From Helicobacter canis (GTDB taxonomy: Bacteria; Campylobacterota; Campylobacteria; Campylobacterales; Helicobacteraceae), in NCBI RefSeq assembly GCF_008693005.1, contig NZ_VXKE01000014.1, forward strand, positions 1 through 64,000: a stretch of 64,000 nucleotides of DNA, read 5' to 3'. The notes below the pieces were generated by a model, which saw nothing but the letters and a program-made list of their open reading frames with translations, was not told the origin of the DNA and made no database searches. Shown piece by piece: positions 26,417 to 35,561 of the stretch; position 1 is the first letter of the stretch; each line of letters opens with the position of its first letter. Made by a program: the position numbers and the translations under genes.

Positions 26417-27943
26417 ATGAAAAAGTGGATTCTAGGGATTGGGCTAGGGGTTTGTGTGTGCGCGGTGTATGGCTTGGCTGGGGTGAAAAGTGCGAGCTAT
26501 GTGCAAGACTCTAGCGAGTATGTCTCCTTTGGGATTGATATACACGATATTGATAGAGTGATAGAGAGCAATGCTACTTCACTTCTTGACTCACAATATG
26601 TCCGCACGCTTCAGGGTAAAAGACTGCTAGCAATCGCGGATATTGCTAATGAGACAAGTGAAGATATCGATGTCGAGCTTATGGCTAGGAAGCTTGCTAG
26701 AGCGATGAGAAAAAGCGGTAAATTCACGCTCACTAATGCTATTTCTGGCAGTGGTGCGAAAGCTGATAAGCTTATCATAGATTCTAGGAAGCTCACAAAA
26801 GACCCAACCTACAACCAATACACCACCCACGAGCAAGACACGCTCCAAGCCCCAGAGCTATCACTTAGTGGCAAAATCGCCCAAAAAAGCAAAAAGATAG
26901 GCGAAGTCGTGCGAATTGATTATATATTTTTGCTAACTTTGAGTGATATTAAAACAGGCAAGGTGCTATGGGATAATGAAGAGATCATCTCTAAAGTGGC
27001 AGATCCTAGTGCCTCTAGCGAGCTAGAGCGGCAGAATGCGCTAAGGCAGAGAGAAAAGGAGCTGCAAGCTCTAAGGGCGCAGTGCAAAAATAACGATGAA
27101 AAGGCGTGCGAAGCACTCTTTGAAAAAGGGGATATACAAGGACTGCAAAAGCTTTGTGATGAGAAAGTGGGCTTGGCGTGTATGTTTGTGGGGCTAGAGT
27201 TTCATTTGCAAGAGAATATAGCGCAGGCAAAGGTGTGGTTCAAAAAGGGGTGCGATTATAATGAGCCTAATTCTTGTGGTGTGATGGGGGATCATTATAA
27301 GAAAGCAAAGAGCTACACACAAGCTCTTATGTTTTATGTCAAAGCTTGTGATGGTGGCATTATGGATGCTTGTAGCAATGTGGGATTTTTCTATGAGAAC
27401 GGATTGGGCGTGAAGCAAAATGCTATAAAAGCTCTTGAGCTTTATACTAAAGCGTGTGAAAATGGAATAGACGGGAGTGGCTGTGCTGCTGCTGGGTATA
27501 TGTATTACTCTGGCGATGCTGGGGTGGCAAAAAATTATACAAAAGCAAGAAGCTTAACCCGTAAGGGCTGTGAGTTAAATGACACTGAATCGTGCCTTGG
27601 TCTTGGTTTTATGTATGAAAAGGGGAATGGGGTGGCAAAAGATGAAGCAAAAGCACTTGATTTGTTTGAAAAGGCTTGTAGTTTAGATGAGGGGAGAGGG
27701 TGTGTTAGTGCTGGGGCTATACTTCGCAAGAAGTTGCAATACGCCAAAGCAAGACAATTTTTGGAAAAGGGTTGTGAGCTTAATGATGAAATAGCGTGTT
27801 TTGGGCTTGCTATATCATATCAATACGGAGATGGAGTAAGACAGGATGTCGCGCAGGCACAAGAGCTGTATGGCAAGGCTTGCGATTTGGGCTTTCAACA
27901 TGGCTGCGATCGGTATAAAAAGCTAAGAGACGAGAGGTATTGA
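26417..27943 (+). CDS. LpoB-like domain fused to Hcp-type Sel1 repeats
   Basis: A 508-residue secreted protein. A signal peptide (1-25) is followed by about 185 residues resembling LpoB, the peptidoglycan-synthase activator (IDRVIESNATSLLDS, LAIADIANETSEDIDVELM, ARKLARAMRKSGKF, ending GKVLWDNEE). Residues about 215-505 are Sel1-like repeats with regularly spaced cysteine pairs (KACDGGIMDACSNVGFFYENG), the pattern of Helicobacter cysteine-rich Hcp proteins with disulfide-linked repeats. No clear lipobox is present, unlike true LpoB. It is the first of an array of related genes. The combined architecture suggests a periplasmic cell-wall role, but this is inference. Confidence 0.7.
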   Translation: MKKWILGIGLGVCVCAVYGLAGVKSASYVQDSSEYVSFGIDIHDIDRVIESNATSLLDSQYVRTLQGKRLLAIADIANETSEDIDVELMARKLARAMRKSGKFTLTNAISGSGAKADKLIIDSRKLTKDPTYNQYTTHEQDTLQAPELSLSGKIAQKSKKIGEVVRIDYIFLLTLSDIKTGKVLWDNEEIISKVADPSASSELERQNALRQREKELQALRAQCKNNDEKACEALFEKGDIQGLQKLCDEKVGLACMFVGLEFHLQENIAQAKVWFKKGCDYNEPNSCGVMGDHYKKAKSYTQALMFYVKACDGGIMDACSNVGFFYENGLGVKQNAIKALELYTKACENGIDGSGCAAAGYMYYSGDAGVAKNYTKARSLTRKGCELNDTESCLGLGFMYEKGNGVAKDEAKALDLFEKACSLDEGRGCVSAGAILRKKLQYAKARQFLEKGCELNDEIACFGLAISYQYGDGVRQDVAQAQELYGKACDLGFQHGCDRYKKLRDERY

Positions 27944-27972
27944 TCATCTAAAATTGATAGTAAGGAGCTAAG

Positions 27973-28611
27973 ATGAAAAAGTGGATTCTAGGGATTGGGC
28001 TAGGGGTTTGTGCGTGCGTGGTGTGTGGGCTTGGAAGCACTGAGCTAGATATATTGAGAGAGCTGTGCGAAAGTGGGGACAAAAAAGCATGTGCAACACT
28101 TGTTGAAAAAGGAGATATGCAGGGGCTACGAAAGCTTTGTGATGAAAAAGTGGGCGTGGCGTGTAGGCGTGTAGGATATGTGTTTTTTGATCAACACGAT
28201 ATAGCACAAGCAAAGATATGGTTTGAAAAAGGCTGTGGGTTAAACGATATGCTTTCTTGCGGTATGTTGGGGACACTTTTTTTAGACGAAAATGATAAAC
28301 AAGCATTTAGATTTTATGATAAAGCCTGTAATGGTGGTCTTGGACTTGGCTGTTTTCAAGTGGGGGTAGCGTTATATTTTGGCAAAATGGGGGTAGCGAA
28401 AGATTTAGTAAAAGCAAAAAGTTACTATCGCAAAGGTTGCGAGTTAAATTATGCTGCAGCGTGTTTTAATCTTGGTTTTATGTATGCAAATGGGGAGAGT
28501 GTGGCAAAAAATGAGACAAAGGCGCTTGATTTGTATGAAAAGGCTTGTAAGCTAGGTGAAAGGCAAGGGTGTGAAGCTGCTCTATTTCTAAATGGAGTGT
28601 TGGTAGAGTGA
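27973..28611 (+). CDS. Hcp-type cysteine-rich Sel1 repeat protein
   Basis: A 212-residue secreted protein with four or so Sel1/Hcp repeats carrying paired cysteines (LCESGDKKACATLVEKGD, CDEKVGVACRRVGY, RKGCELNYAAACFNLGF). Its first 15 residues and ribosome site are almost the same DNA as in the gene upstream, so the two arose by duplication, and the copy lacks the LpoB-like domain. It begins 29 bases after the previous stop, probably in one operon. Hcp proteins in H. pylori are secreted and immunogenic; no enzymatic role is established here. Confidence 0.75.
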   Translation: MKKWILGIGLGVCACVVCGLGSTELDILRELCESGDKKACATLVEKGDMQGLRKLCDEKVGVACRRVGYVFFDQHDIAQAKIWFEKGCGLNDMLSCGMLGTLFLDENDKQAFRFYDKACNGGLGLGCFQVGVALYFGKMGVAKDLVKAKSYYRKGCELNYAAACFNLGFMYANGESVAKNETKALDLYEKACKLGERQGCEAALFLNGVLVE

Positions 28612-28707
28612 TGCGTTAAAGAAAGACAATTTTGCGAGATAAAATTGTGAGGCATAACTTTTAATGATTAAACATAAAATCTAAAAAACGGGAAGCATTA
28701 GCTAATC

Positions 28708-28754
28708 AAGGAGCTAAGATGAAAAAGTGGATTCTAGGGCTTTGTGTGTATTAG
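28708..28754 (+). pseudogene. Leader remnant of a third Hcp-type gene
   Basis: AAGGAGCTAAG and an ATG at 28719 repeat exactly the start of the two genes upstream (MKKWILG), but after seven codons the frame jumps to LCVY and stops at 28754. An internal deletion has removed the rest of the signal sequence, leaving an 11-codon frame. The matching tail of such a gene lies at 29455-29526. Confidence 0.65.
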
Positions 28755-28755
28755 C

Positions 28756-28797
28756 AATATTTTTTGTAAAATATTACACTAATTGCTTAGTGTAATA
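28756..28797. repeat. Two adjacent AT-rich hairpins
   Basis: AATATTTT-TTGT-AAAATATT (28756-28775) is followed at once by an 11-base perfect inverted repeat, 28772-28782 and 28787-28797 (TTACACTAA/TTAGTGTAA), overlapping by four bases. They lie between the leader remnant and the next Hcp gene. The two structures would compete, so they could be a regulatory leader, an operator or a scar. Confidence 0.5.
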
Positions 28798-28831
28798 ACT
28801 AGGCTGTTAGAGATGAGTATAAGGAGAGAAC

Positions 28832-29302
28832 ATGAAAAAGATTTTGATAAGTCTGCTGTGTGCCAGTATATATGTATGTAATGTGAGTGCCAATGAGGCA
28901 AAATCATCTGCTGTAGAGTCTCAAGAGATAGAAAAAAAATGCGTATCTGGTGATTTTGAAGCTTGCAATCAGTTGGAACAGCTATTTAGTGTTGATAAGC
29001 TTAAGCTTTTATGTGAGAGCGGTAATATGCTGAAATGTGGGCTTTTGGGGATCAAATATAAAGATGGTAACGGAGTAGATCAGGACTTGATAAAAGCAAG
29101 AAAACTGTTAAAGCAGTCTTGCGAAAATGAATTTGCCCATGCGTGCTATAAGTTAGCATTTATGTATAGTAAAGGGCAAGGGGTGAGGCTTAGCCACTCA
29201 ATAGCTGCAGAATACTTTGGAGAAGCTTGCGATTTGGGGCACAGAGATGCTTGCCTAGCATATCATTTAGCAGATCAGTTAGCAAGACAACAAATGAGAT
29301 AG
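28832..29302 (+). CDS. Small Sel1 repeat protein, Hcp-like
   Basis: A 156-residue secreted protein: signal peptide about 1-20 (MKKILISLLCASIYVCNVSA), then two to three Sel1 repeats with cysteine pairs (KCVSGDFEACNQLEQ, LCESGNMLKCGLLGIKYKDG, GEACDLGHRDACLAY). AAGGAGAG precedes the ATG. Its signal sequence differs from the two upstream genes, so it is an older relative. Its base composition is more AT-rich than its neighbours. Confidence 0.7.
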   Translation: MKKILISLLCASIYVCNVSANEAKSSAVESQEIEKKCVSGDFEACNQLEQLFSVDKLKLLCESGNMLKCGLLGIKYKDGNGVDQDLIKARKLLKQSCENEFAHACYKLAFMYSKGQGVRLSHSIAAEYFGEACDLGHRDACLAYHLADQLARQQMR

Positions 29303-29454
29303 AGCGTGAGAATTTGCCTGTTTGTTGGCTCTGCTACGTATATTGGGTTGAAATATGCCCATAGAGAATAGATGTGGGCAAAATCTTATCTAAGCAGCCT
29401 AGTTATAAAAAGCACACAAGGGTGGATTTTCTGTCGCATGATGTTGTGTTTGTC

Positions 29455-29526
29455 GGCAAGGCTTGTGATTTAGGCTTACAAGAGGGCTGCGATAAGTATA
29501 AAAAGCTACAAGATGCAGGGTATTAG
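29455..29526 (+). pseudogene. Tail remnant of an Hcp-type gene
   Basis: Twenty-three codons and a stop read GKACDLGLQEGCDKYKKLQD followed by AGY, nearly the same as the last residues of the gene at 26417-27943 (GKACDLGFQHGCDRYKKLRD). No matching upstream frame is intact in 29303-29454. With the head remnant at 28719, it suggests a third copy whose middle was lost or replaced. Confidence 0.65.
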
Positions 29527-29549
29527 AATCTAATCAAAAAGGAGCAAAA

Positions 29550-30878
29550 ATGGTAGAACGATACGCAAGAGAGCAGATGAAAAAGCTATGGGATATGAAT
29601 GCGAAATATTCCGCGTGGCTTGAAGTAGAAAAGGCGCTGGTGCGTGGCTGGAATAAGCTAGGGCTAATCCCTGATAGCGATTGTGAAAAGATATGTAAAA
29701 ATGCGAAATTTGACATCGCTAGGATTGATGAGATTGAATCTGTTACCAAGCACGATTTAATCGCTTTTACCACTTCTGTGGCGGAGAGCTTGGGAGAGGA
29801 GAGCCGCTGGGTGCATTATGGGATCACTTCTAGCGATTGCATAGATACCGCTGTGGCACTGCAAATGCGCGATTCTCTAAAGATTATTTTAGATGATATA
29901 AGACAAGTGAGAGAGGCGATAAAGGTGCGTGCATATGAACATAAAGACACGCTAATGGTGGGGCGAAGCCACGGAATCCACGGAGAGCCTATCACCTTTG
30001 GGCTGGTTTTAGCGATTTGGTATGATGAGCTAGGGCGACATTTAAAGGCGTTAGAATCTACGCTTGAAGTCATCTCTGTGGGACAGCTTAGTGGGGCTAT
30101 GGGCAATCTCGCCCACACACCTATGGAGCTTGAAACGCTAGTGTGCAAAGAGCTTGGACTTACACCCGCCCCTGTGAGTAATCAAGTGATACAAAGGGAT
30201 AGATACGCTAGGCTTATGAGCGATTTAGCCCTTTTGGCGAGTAGCTGTGAGAAAATCGCCGTGGAAGTGCGACACCTGCAACGCACAGAAGTCTATGAAG
30301 CAGAAGAGTATTTTGAAAGCGGACAAAAGGGAAGCTCGGCTATGCCACATAAGCGAAACCCGGTTTTGAGTGAAAATATCACAGGGCTTTGTAGAATAAT
30401 CCGCGCTTATGCCCTGCCTGCAATGGAGAATGTCGCGTTGTGGCACGAGAGAGACATTAGCCATAGTAGCGTGGAGCGATTTATCCTGCCAGATAGCTTT
30501 ATCACCACAGATTTTATGCTAATGCGTTTAAAGGGGCTGCTTGAAAAGCTAGTGGTCTATCCAAAAAATATGATGAAAAATCTCAACCTTACAGGTGGGC
30601 TTGTGTTTTCACAGCGAATCTTGCTTGAACTCCCTAAAAAAGGCGTATCCCGTGAAGATGCCTATAAAATCGTGCAAAGAAATGCGATGAAAGTGTGGCA
30701 AGACTTACAAAATGGAAAGAGTGCGTTAAACGATAAGGGCGAGAGCTTATATTTACAATATCTTTTAGCAGATAGCGAGCTTGTGGGGCTTATCGGCGTA
30801 GCAGCAATCCGCGAATGCTTTGAGTTTAGCTACTACACAAAAAATGTAGATGCTATCTTTAAAAGGGTGTTTGGGTAG
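29550..30878 (+). CDS. purB: Adenylosuccinate lyase
   Basis: PurB performs two fumarate eliminations in AMP and IMP synthesis. The 442 residues include the superfamily signature GSSAMPHKRNP (near residue 264) and HGIHGEPITFG (near residue 143). AAGGAG precedes the ATG. The HARE-HTH gene starts 21 bases after its stop, a likely two-gene operon. Confidence 0.96.
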   Translation: MVERYAREQMKKLWDMNAKYSAWLEVEKALVRGWNKLGLIPDSDCEKICKNAKFDIARIDEIESVTKHDLIAFTTSVAESLGEESRWVHYGITSSDCIDTAVALQMRDSLKIILDDIRQVREAIKVRAYEHKDTLMVGRSHGIHGEPITFGLVLAIWYDELGRHLKALESTLEVISVGQLSGAMGNLAHTPMELETLVCKELGLTPAPVSNQVIQRDRYARLMSDLALLASSCEKIAVEVRHLQRTEVYEAEEYFESGQKGSSAMPHKRNPVLSENITGLCRIIRAYALPAMENVALWHERDISHSSVERFILPDSFITTDFMLMRLKGLLEKLVVYPKNMMKNLNLTGGLVFSQRILLELPKKGVSREDAYKIVQRNAMKVWQDLQNGKSALNDKGESLYLQYLLADSELVGLIGVAAIRECFEFSYYTKNVDAIFKRVFG

Positions 30879-30899
30879 AGACTAAGAAAAAGGATAAAA

Positions 30900-31868
30900 A
30901 TGCAAAAGAAAATGACATATTTAGAGGCAATAAGTTGTGTATTGCAAGATGCTACTGAACCGCTCAATTGTGGGCAAATTTGGGATTTAATAGTAGCAAG
31001 TGGATTGGATAAAAATCTAGTCAATGCAAGTCAAAAACCATCGAAAATGGTGTATGGTCGGATTTATAGAGATATGAGAGATAAGCAGGATTCTATATTT
31101 ATGGTGGCTTCAAGAGCACCCACGACCTTTTGGCTAAGGGCGAGAGAGAATGAGCTGCAAAAGGGATTAGAATCTCTAATACAGACAAGCAAGACAAGTA
31201 ACGAGAAGCAAAAAGGTAGGGGCTTTCACGAGCGGGATTTGCACCCGCTGTTTGTGCGCTTTGCAAAAGATTATTTTGATGTGTATGCAAAGACTATTAA
31301 GCACGAAAAGAGTAAAAAGACGCAGAGTGGGCAGGATAAGTGGAACTATCCCGATATTGTGGGGGTGCATTTCCCATTTAATGATTATAGTGAGAGAGAA
31401 ACGCTAGAGCTAAGCCAGAATCTAAACTGCCGCGATTTTAAGATTTATTCCTTTGAGCTAAAAGTTTCACTTGATTTTAGCAATTTGAAAGAGAGCTACT
31501 TTCAAGCGGTGAGTAACTCTAGCTTTGCAAATGAGGGGTATTTGGTCATATTTGAAGAGCTAGATTCTGAAGTGTTTGATGAGCTAAGAAGGCTGCATAG
31601 TAGCTTTGGCATTGGGCTTATAAAGCTAGAGCTAGAGCCTACTGAATCTTCTGTGCTTTTGCCCTCTGTGCTAAGAAATTTAGACTTTAAAACCATTGAT
31701 ATGTTAGTGAATAAAAATGCGGATTTTAGGGAGTTTATTGACACGATAAATGGCGATATACAGACAAATGATAAAAGGCGGATTGCTCTGCAGTATTATG
31801 ACAGGGTGCTTGATGATGAGAGTTTGGATAGGTATTTGAGTGAGAAAGGCTTAGATTCTCAAAGCTAG
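30900..31868 (+). CDS. HARE-HTH domain protein, HrgA-like (COG2958 type)
   Basis: A 322-residue protein. Residues about 5-85 form a HARE-HTH winged-helix domain (MTYLEAISCVLQDATEPLNCGQIWD, then VYGRIYRDMRD, FWLRAREN). The remainder has PDIVGVHFP, then FKIYSFELKVSLDF, a pattern like a PD-(D/E)xK nuclease core (D...ExK). H. pylori HrgA, the gene that can replace the HpyIII restriction enzyme beside fabD, is of this type as I recall. Here it follows purB instead. HARE-HTH proteins are proposed to link DNA modification or chromatin with enzymes; a restriction-like role is inference. Confidence 0.65.
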   Translation: MQKKMTYLEAISCVLQDATEPLNCGQIWDLIVASGLDKNLVNASQKPSKMVYGRIYRDMRDKQDSIFMVASRAPTTFWLRARENELQKGLESLIQTSKTSNEKQKGRGFHERDLHPLFVRFAKDYFDVYAKTIKHEKSKKTQSGQDKWNYPDIVGVHFPFNDYSERETLELSQNLNCRDFKIYSFELKVSLDFSNLKESYFQAVSNSSFANEGYLVIFEELDSEVFDELRRLHSSFGIGLIKLELEPTESSVLLPSVLRNLDFKTIDMLVNKNADFREFIDTINGDIQTNDKRRIALQYYDRVLDDESLDRYLSEKGLDSQS

Positions 31869-31871
31869 AAT

Positions 31872-33452
31872 CTAAGTCTTAAACGCAGAGATCCCGCTAT
31901 CTAGCTCTTTTGTCTTTTGCTCGGTGCTTTTTACGATAGATTCTACCTCGCTGCCAAGCTCCTTTGTGCGCGATGAGAGCTTGACTATCTGCTCGATTTT
32001 CTGGTTTAGGCTAAGAGTTTTGGCAAATACTTCTTCATTCTTTATAGCGATGTCGCTAGAAGCTTGTAGGCTTTGAGCTAAAAGCTCCTTTGTGCGATGT
32101 GCATTGCCGATAAGCTCCTTTGCCTGCTGGGCGACTTGCTCGGCTTCTTGCGCGGTGGTTTGGATTTCTTCACCTACTTCTTGTATGCTCTGCACGCTTG
32201 CATTTGTCATCGCAGAAATTTCATTGAGCGATTTTTGTGTGCGCTCTGCAAGCTTGCGCACTTCATCTGCCACGACTGCAAAGCCTCGCCCGTGCTCGCC
32301 AGCGCGCGCAGCTTCAATAGCGGCATTAAGGGCTAGCAGGTTTGTTTGATCAGCAATGTCTGCGATAAATGAGAGAGTTTGGCGCGTTTGGTCGGCATTT
32401 TGCACAAGGACTTTTGCACTTTCAAAAATCTGCTGATGATCTTGGCTTGATTGCTCCATTTTGCTTGCGACAGATTCTAGGTTGGCGATAAACTCATCTA
32501 GGGCATTTTGCGTGCTTGAGACACTTTCTACCATAGCAGCGATATTGTCTTTGACCCCTTGAGTCTGGCTGGCAATGTCTTTAGAAAAGCTATCGATGGT
32601 GTCAATATGCGCGACTTGTATGGCGGAGTTTTTGGAGAGCTCTAGGGAAATTTCATTGAGATTGTTGATAGTTTGGAGATTTTCCGTGGAGACATTTTTG
32701 GCGATTTTTATGGTGCTTTGGATTTTCTCTATGAAGCGATTGAAAAATGACGAAGTGATCCCTACTTCATCTTGCCGCTTTATGGCGATACGCTTAGTGA
32801 GATCGCCCTCTTTGGTGCTGGTGAGATCTTGTGCCATAGCGCGCAAGAATCCAAGCGGGCGGATCAGCTCCCGCTCAAAAAACACCCAAAGCCCGCTCAA
32901 AGCTATAAGACACGCCACAGCAGTGCTGCCAATGACCCAATACATACTCTGCGTGATCCCTTCGTGCAGCTCTTTGAGCGAGATTTTTAGCTCCATAACG
33001 CCCAGCACTTCATCTTTAGCCGCATTTGCGTGGCACATAAGGCAGCTATCCTGCGCGATTAGCGGCTCATAGAGCAGGGCGAAATCACTTGTATGCTCAA
33101 GCACAGACTCCTTTGTCTCAAACACCTTGCGCACCACATCTGTGGGCACAAGCGGATCTTGTATCGCAAAGAGCTCTACCACACTTGGAGCTTGATAGAG
33201 CTTCACATCTTCAACCCCGGGGATACTTTTGGAATCTTCCACGCTTGCTTCAATGGCGTCCCTTGAGCCGATATTCATACCTGCGCGGATTGTGTAGAAA
33301 ATGGACTGGCTAAGCATATTTGCTGTATGGGTGGATTCTTTAGTGGCGAGCTTGTTGAAGTTGCTTTGCAGTAGGGCAATTAGCCCCACCACCCCCACGA
33401 CAAAAAACACAATCAGTGTAAAAATCATTTTCGCGCGAAAAGTCTTAAGCAT
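31872..33452 (-). CDS. Methyl-accepting chemotaxis protein with periplasmic CxxCH motif
   Basis: A 526-residue chemoreceptor. Membrane helices are at about 8-30 and 169-190, enclosing a periplasmic sensor of about 135 residues with CLMCH at residues 137-141, a c-type haem attachment motif (Tll0287-like/DUF3365-type layout). A HAMP domain (about 190-245) and the signalling hairpin with [16 protein letters not shown] follow. No C-terminal CheR-docking pentapeptide is seen. The haem motif suggests redox, NO or oxygen sensing; haem attachment is not proven. Confidence 0.88.
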   Translation of the reverse strand: MLKTFRAKMIFTLIVFFVVGVVGLIALLQSNFNKLATKESTHTANMLSQSIFYTIRAGMNIGSRDAIEASVEDSKSIPGVEDVKLYQAPSVVELFAIQDPLVPTDVVRKVFETKESVLEHTSDFALLYEPLIAQDSCLMCHANAAKDEVLGVMELKISLKELHEGITQSMYWVIGSTAVACLIALSGLWVFFERELIRPLGFLRAMAQDLTSTKEGDLTKRIAIKRQDEVGITSSFFNRFIEKIQSTIKIAKNVSTENLQTINNLNEISLELSKNSAIQVAHIDTIDSFSKDIASQTQGVKDNIAAMVESVSSTQNALDEFIANLESVASKMEQSSQDHQQIFESAKVLVQNADQTRQTLSFIADIADQTNLLALNAAIEAARAGEHGRGFAVVADEVRKLAERTQKSLNEISAMTNASVQSIQEVGEEIQTTAQEAEQVAQQAKELIGNAHRTKELLAQSLQASSDIAIKNEEVFAKTLSLNQKIEQIVKLSSRTKELGSEVESIVKSTEQKTKELDSGISAFKT

Positions 33453-33554
33453 TAGCTCTCCTTAAATGCAATGTGCAAGCGATGTGGATATGGCAGCCCC
33501 TGATAGATTCTAGGGTAGCTGATTTTGACTTAGTTATGGCTTAGTATTTAAGCC

Positions 33555-34916
33555 TTAGGGCTTGGCAAAAAAGCGGTAGAAAAAGCCCGCGATGTTGCTT
33601 TGCTTGGTGCGTGATAATGCCAGCTCACCACTTTTGACATTTGTGGTGATCGTAGAGCCAGCACCAATGATCGCGCTAGATTCTATCTCCACAGGAGCGA
33701 CTAGCTGGGTGTCGCTACCGATGAAGACATTTTGCCCGATAATGGTGCGATGCTTGCCCTTGCCATCGTAGTTGCAAGTGATCACCCCTGCACCTACATT
33801 GCTCCCAGACCCTATCTCACAATCCCCAAGATAGCTTAAATGCCCCGCTTTCACGCCCTCTAAATGCGCGGCTTTTGTCTCTACAAAGTTGCCGATGTGT
33901 GTGTGGGAGATGTGTGATTTGGGGCGGATATGCGCCATAGGACCGATGTCGCTATGCTCTATGACACTATCTTCTACCACGCTGCTTGCTTTGATATGAG
34001 AGTGCTTAATGACACTTTTGCCGCAAATGCGGACATTGTTTTCTATCTCGCACTCCCCTTCAAACTCCACCCACTCCTCTAGGTAAATACTCTCTGGCAG
34101 CCGCATAATCACGCCTTGATCCATCGCCCTTTGCCTAAGCTCTTGTAGGCGGATCGATTCTGCTTGGGCTAGCTCGCTTTTAGAATTGACGCCCATAAAC
34201 TCGCGCGCATTGCCATAAAATGGCGCGATTTTGATACGATTTGGCGCACTAGATTCTAGCAAGCTTGTAGAATCTAGTGCGGCATTTAGCGCGATAACAT
34301 CGGTGAGATAGTATTCTTGCTGCGCATTATCGTTGGTAAGTCTAGGCAGGCTACGCTCTAGCAGCCCTCTATCAAAGCCATAGATTCCGGCATTGACAAG
34401 TGTTATGGCTTTTTGTGCTTGATTGCAGTCTTTTTCTTCGATGATTTGCGTGATTTGCCCGCTAGAATCCACTAGCACGCGCCCATAGCCGCTAGGATTC
34501 TCCAGTGTGATCGTGCTAACAATAATTGGGGCTTGCGCTTGGGCGATTGTGGCGATGGATTCTGGGGTGATTAGGGGCATATCGCCATTTAGCACCACAA
34601 GCCGATCGTGTGCAAGATCGATAAGCTTCCCGCTAGAGTCCATTAGCGCGCCGCCAGTGCCGGGGAAATTTTGGCAATCTTGGGTGTGTAGCGTGATAGA
34701 TTCTAGCTTACTTCCAAAATACTCGCGCAAATGCGCTTCTATGACTTCTTTTTGATGATAGAGCACGATATGCACATCATCACTTACTTGCAAGGCTGCT
34801 TCGGTGATGCGCGCTATCATCGACTTGCCGCAAATCCTATGCAAAACTTTGGGCTTATTTGACTTCATTCTGCTGCCAACCCCTGCAGCTAGGATTATGG
34901 TAGAAAATTTAGCCAT
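33555..34916 (-). CDS. glmU: Bifunctional GlmU (uridylyltransferase / glucosamine-1-P acetyltransferase)
   Basis: GlmU makes UDP-GlcNAc for peptidoglycan and LPS. The N-terminal nucleotidyl-transferase has ILAAGVGSRMKS and PKVLH; the C-terminal left-handed beta helix (about 255-440) has hexapeptide repeats and the acetyltransferase NVGAGVITCNYDG. I place the start at the ATG at 34916 (453 residues), since the longer frame enters thyX and MAKFSTIILAAG is the conserved beginning. It overlaps thyX by 8 bases. Confidence 0.95.
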   Translation of the reverse strand: MAKFSTIILAAGVGSRMKSNKPKVLHRICGKSMIARITEAALQVSDDVHIVLYHQKEVIEAHLREYFGSKLESITLHTQDCQNFPGTGGALMDSSGKLIDLAHDRLVVLNGDMPLITPESIATIAQAQAPIIVSTITLENPSGYGRVLVDSSGQITQIIEEKDCNQAQKAITLVNAGIYGFDRGLLERSLPRLTNDNAQQEYYLTDVIALNAALDSTSLLESSAPNRIKIAPFYGNAREFMGVNSKSELAQAESIRLQELRQRAMDQGVIMRLPESIYLEEWVEFEGECEIENNVRICGKSVIKHSHIKASSVVEDSVIEHSDIGPMAHIRPKSHISHTHIGNFVETKAAHLEGVKAGHLSYLGDCEIGSGSNVGAGVITCNYDGKGKHRTIIGQNVFIGSDTQLVAPVEIESSAIIGAGSTITTNVKSGELALSRTKQSNIAGFFYRFFAKP

Positions 34917-35547
34917 TGTGCCCGCCTTTCTCCCCCTCCACACACTTCTCAAACAAATACTTATGCTCTTGTGGCAATGCTTCATATATAGCGTGCGCTA
35001 GCTCTTGTATCTCCCATAATGCGTGTTTGCTCGTGCGTAGTGTTAGGAAGTTTTGTAAGCTTCTTGCATTGATAGTCCAAGTAAGCTCGGTTAAGTAGCA
35101 CTCTGGCATAGCATATTTAGCTACATCATTTGTCGTGCTAGAATCTAGCAATAACTCCTTTAGATTCTGCAATGCTTGGTGGCTCGATTGATTTACCTTG
35201 TCGTTATCTGTTAGCTTGATAAACTTGCTTGCCTGCTCTAGTGTGGATATATCTGCTCTTTTTAGCTCTGCTAGTGTGTATCTACTAGACTTTACTGAGT
35301 AGCTAGCGATTCTATGGCGAGCTAGCTCCTGTAAGCACGCGCGTGAAATTCCTTGTATAAAGAATGTGTAGCTTAAATGCTCTAGCGTGCTTGAGTGCTT
35401 ATAAATATTCCCCACGCGATTGATAAGCTCTCTATCTTTCTCCCCACCACAATCACCCTTATCAAAGCTACTCCAGCAAGTGCGTATAGCGTGTGAGCAT
35501 ACTTCTAGTGGTGTGTGGTGTAGTAAGGTTATTGTTATTTGACTCAT
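34909..35547 (-). CDS. thyX: Flavin-dependent thymidylate synthase
   Basis: ThyX methylates dUMP using methylene-tetrahydrofolate, FAD and NADPH, replacing ThyA. The 212 residues contain the ThyX motif RHRIASYSVKSSRY (about residues 77-90). It lies between fliR (14-base gap) and glmU (overlap). ThyX rather than ThyA is usual in Helicobacter. Confidence 0.95.
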   Translation of the reverse strand: MSQITITLLHHTPLEVCSHAIRTCWSSFDKGDCGGEKDRELINRVGNIYKHSSTLEHLSYTFFIQGISRACLQELARHRIASYSVKSSRYTLAELKRADISTLEQASKFIKLTDNDKVNQSSHQALQNLKELLLDSSTTNDVAKYAMPECYLTELTWTINARSLQNFLTLRTSKHALWEIQELAHAIYEALPQEHKYLFEKCVEGEKGGHNG

Positions 35548-35561
35548 TTATGCTCCTTTGG

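Noticed and set aside
26417-26500. Lipoprotein signal in the LpoB-Hcp protein
   Set aside because: The cysteines near residues 13-15 are within the hydrophobic stretch and preceded by Val, not a good lipobox.
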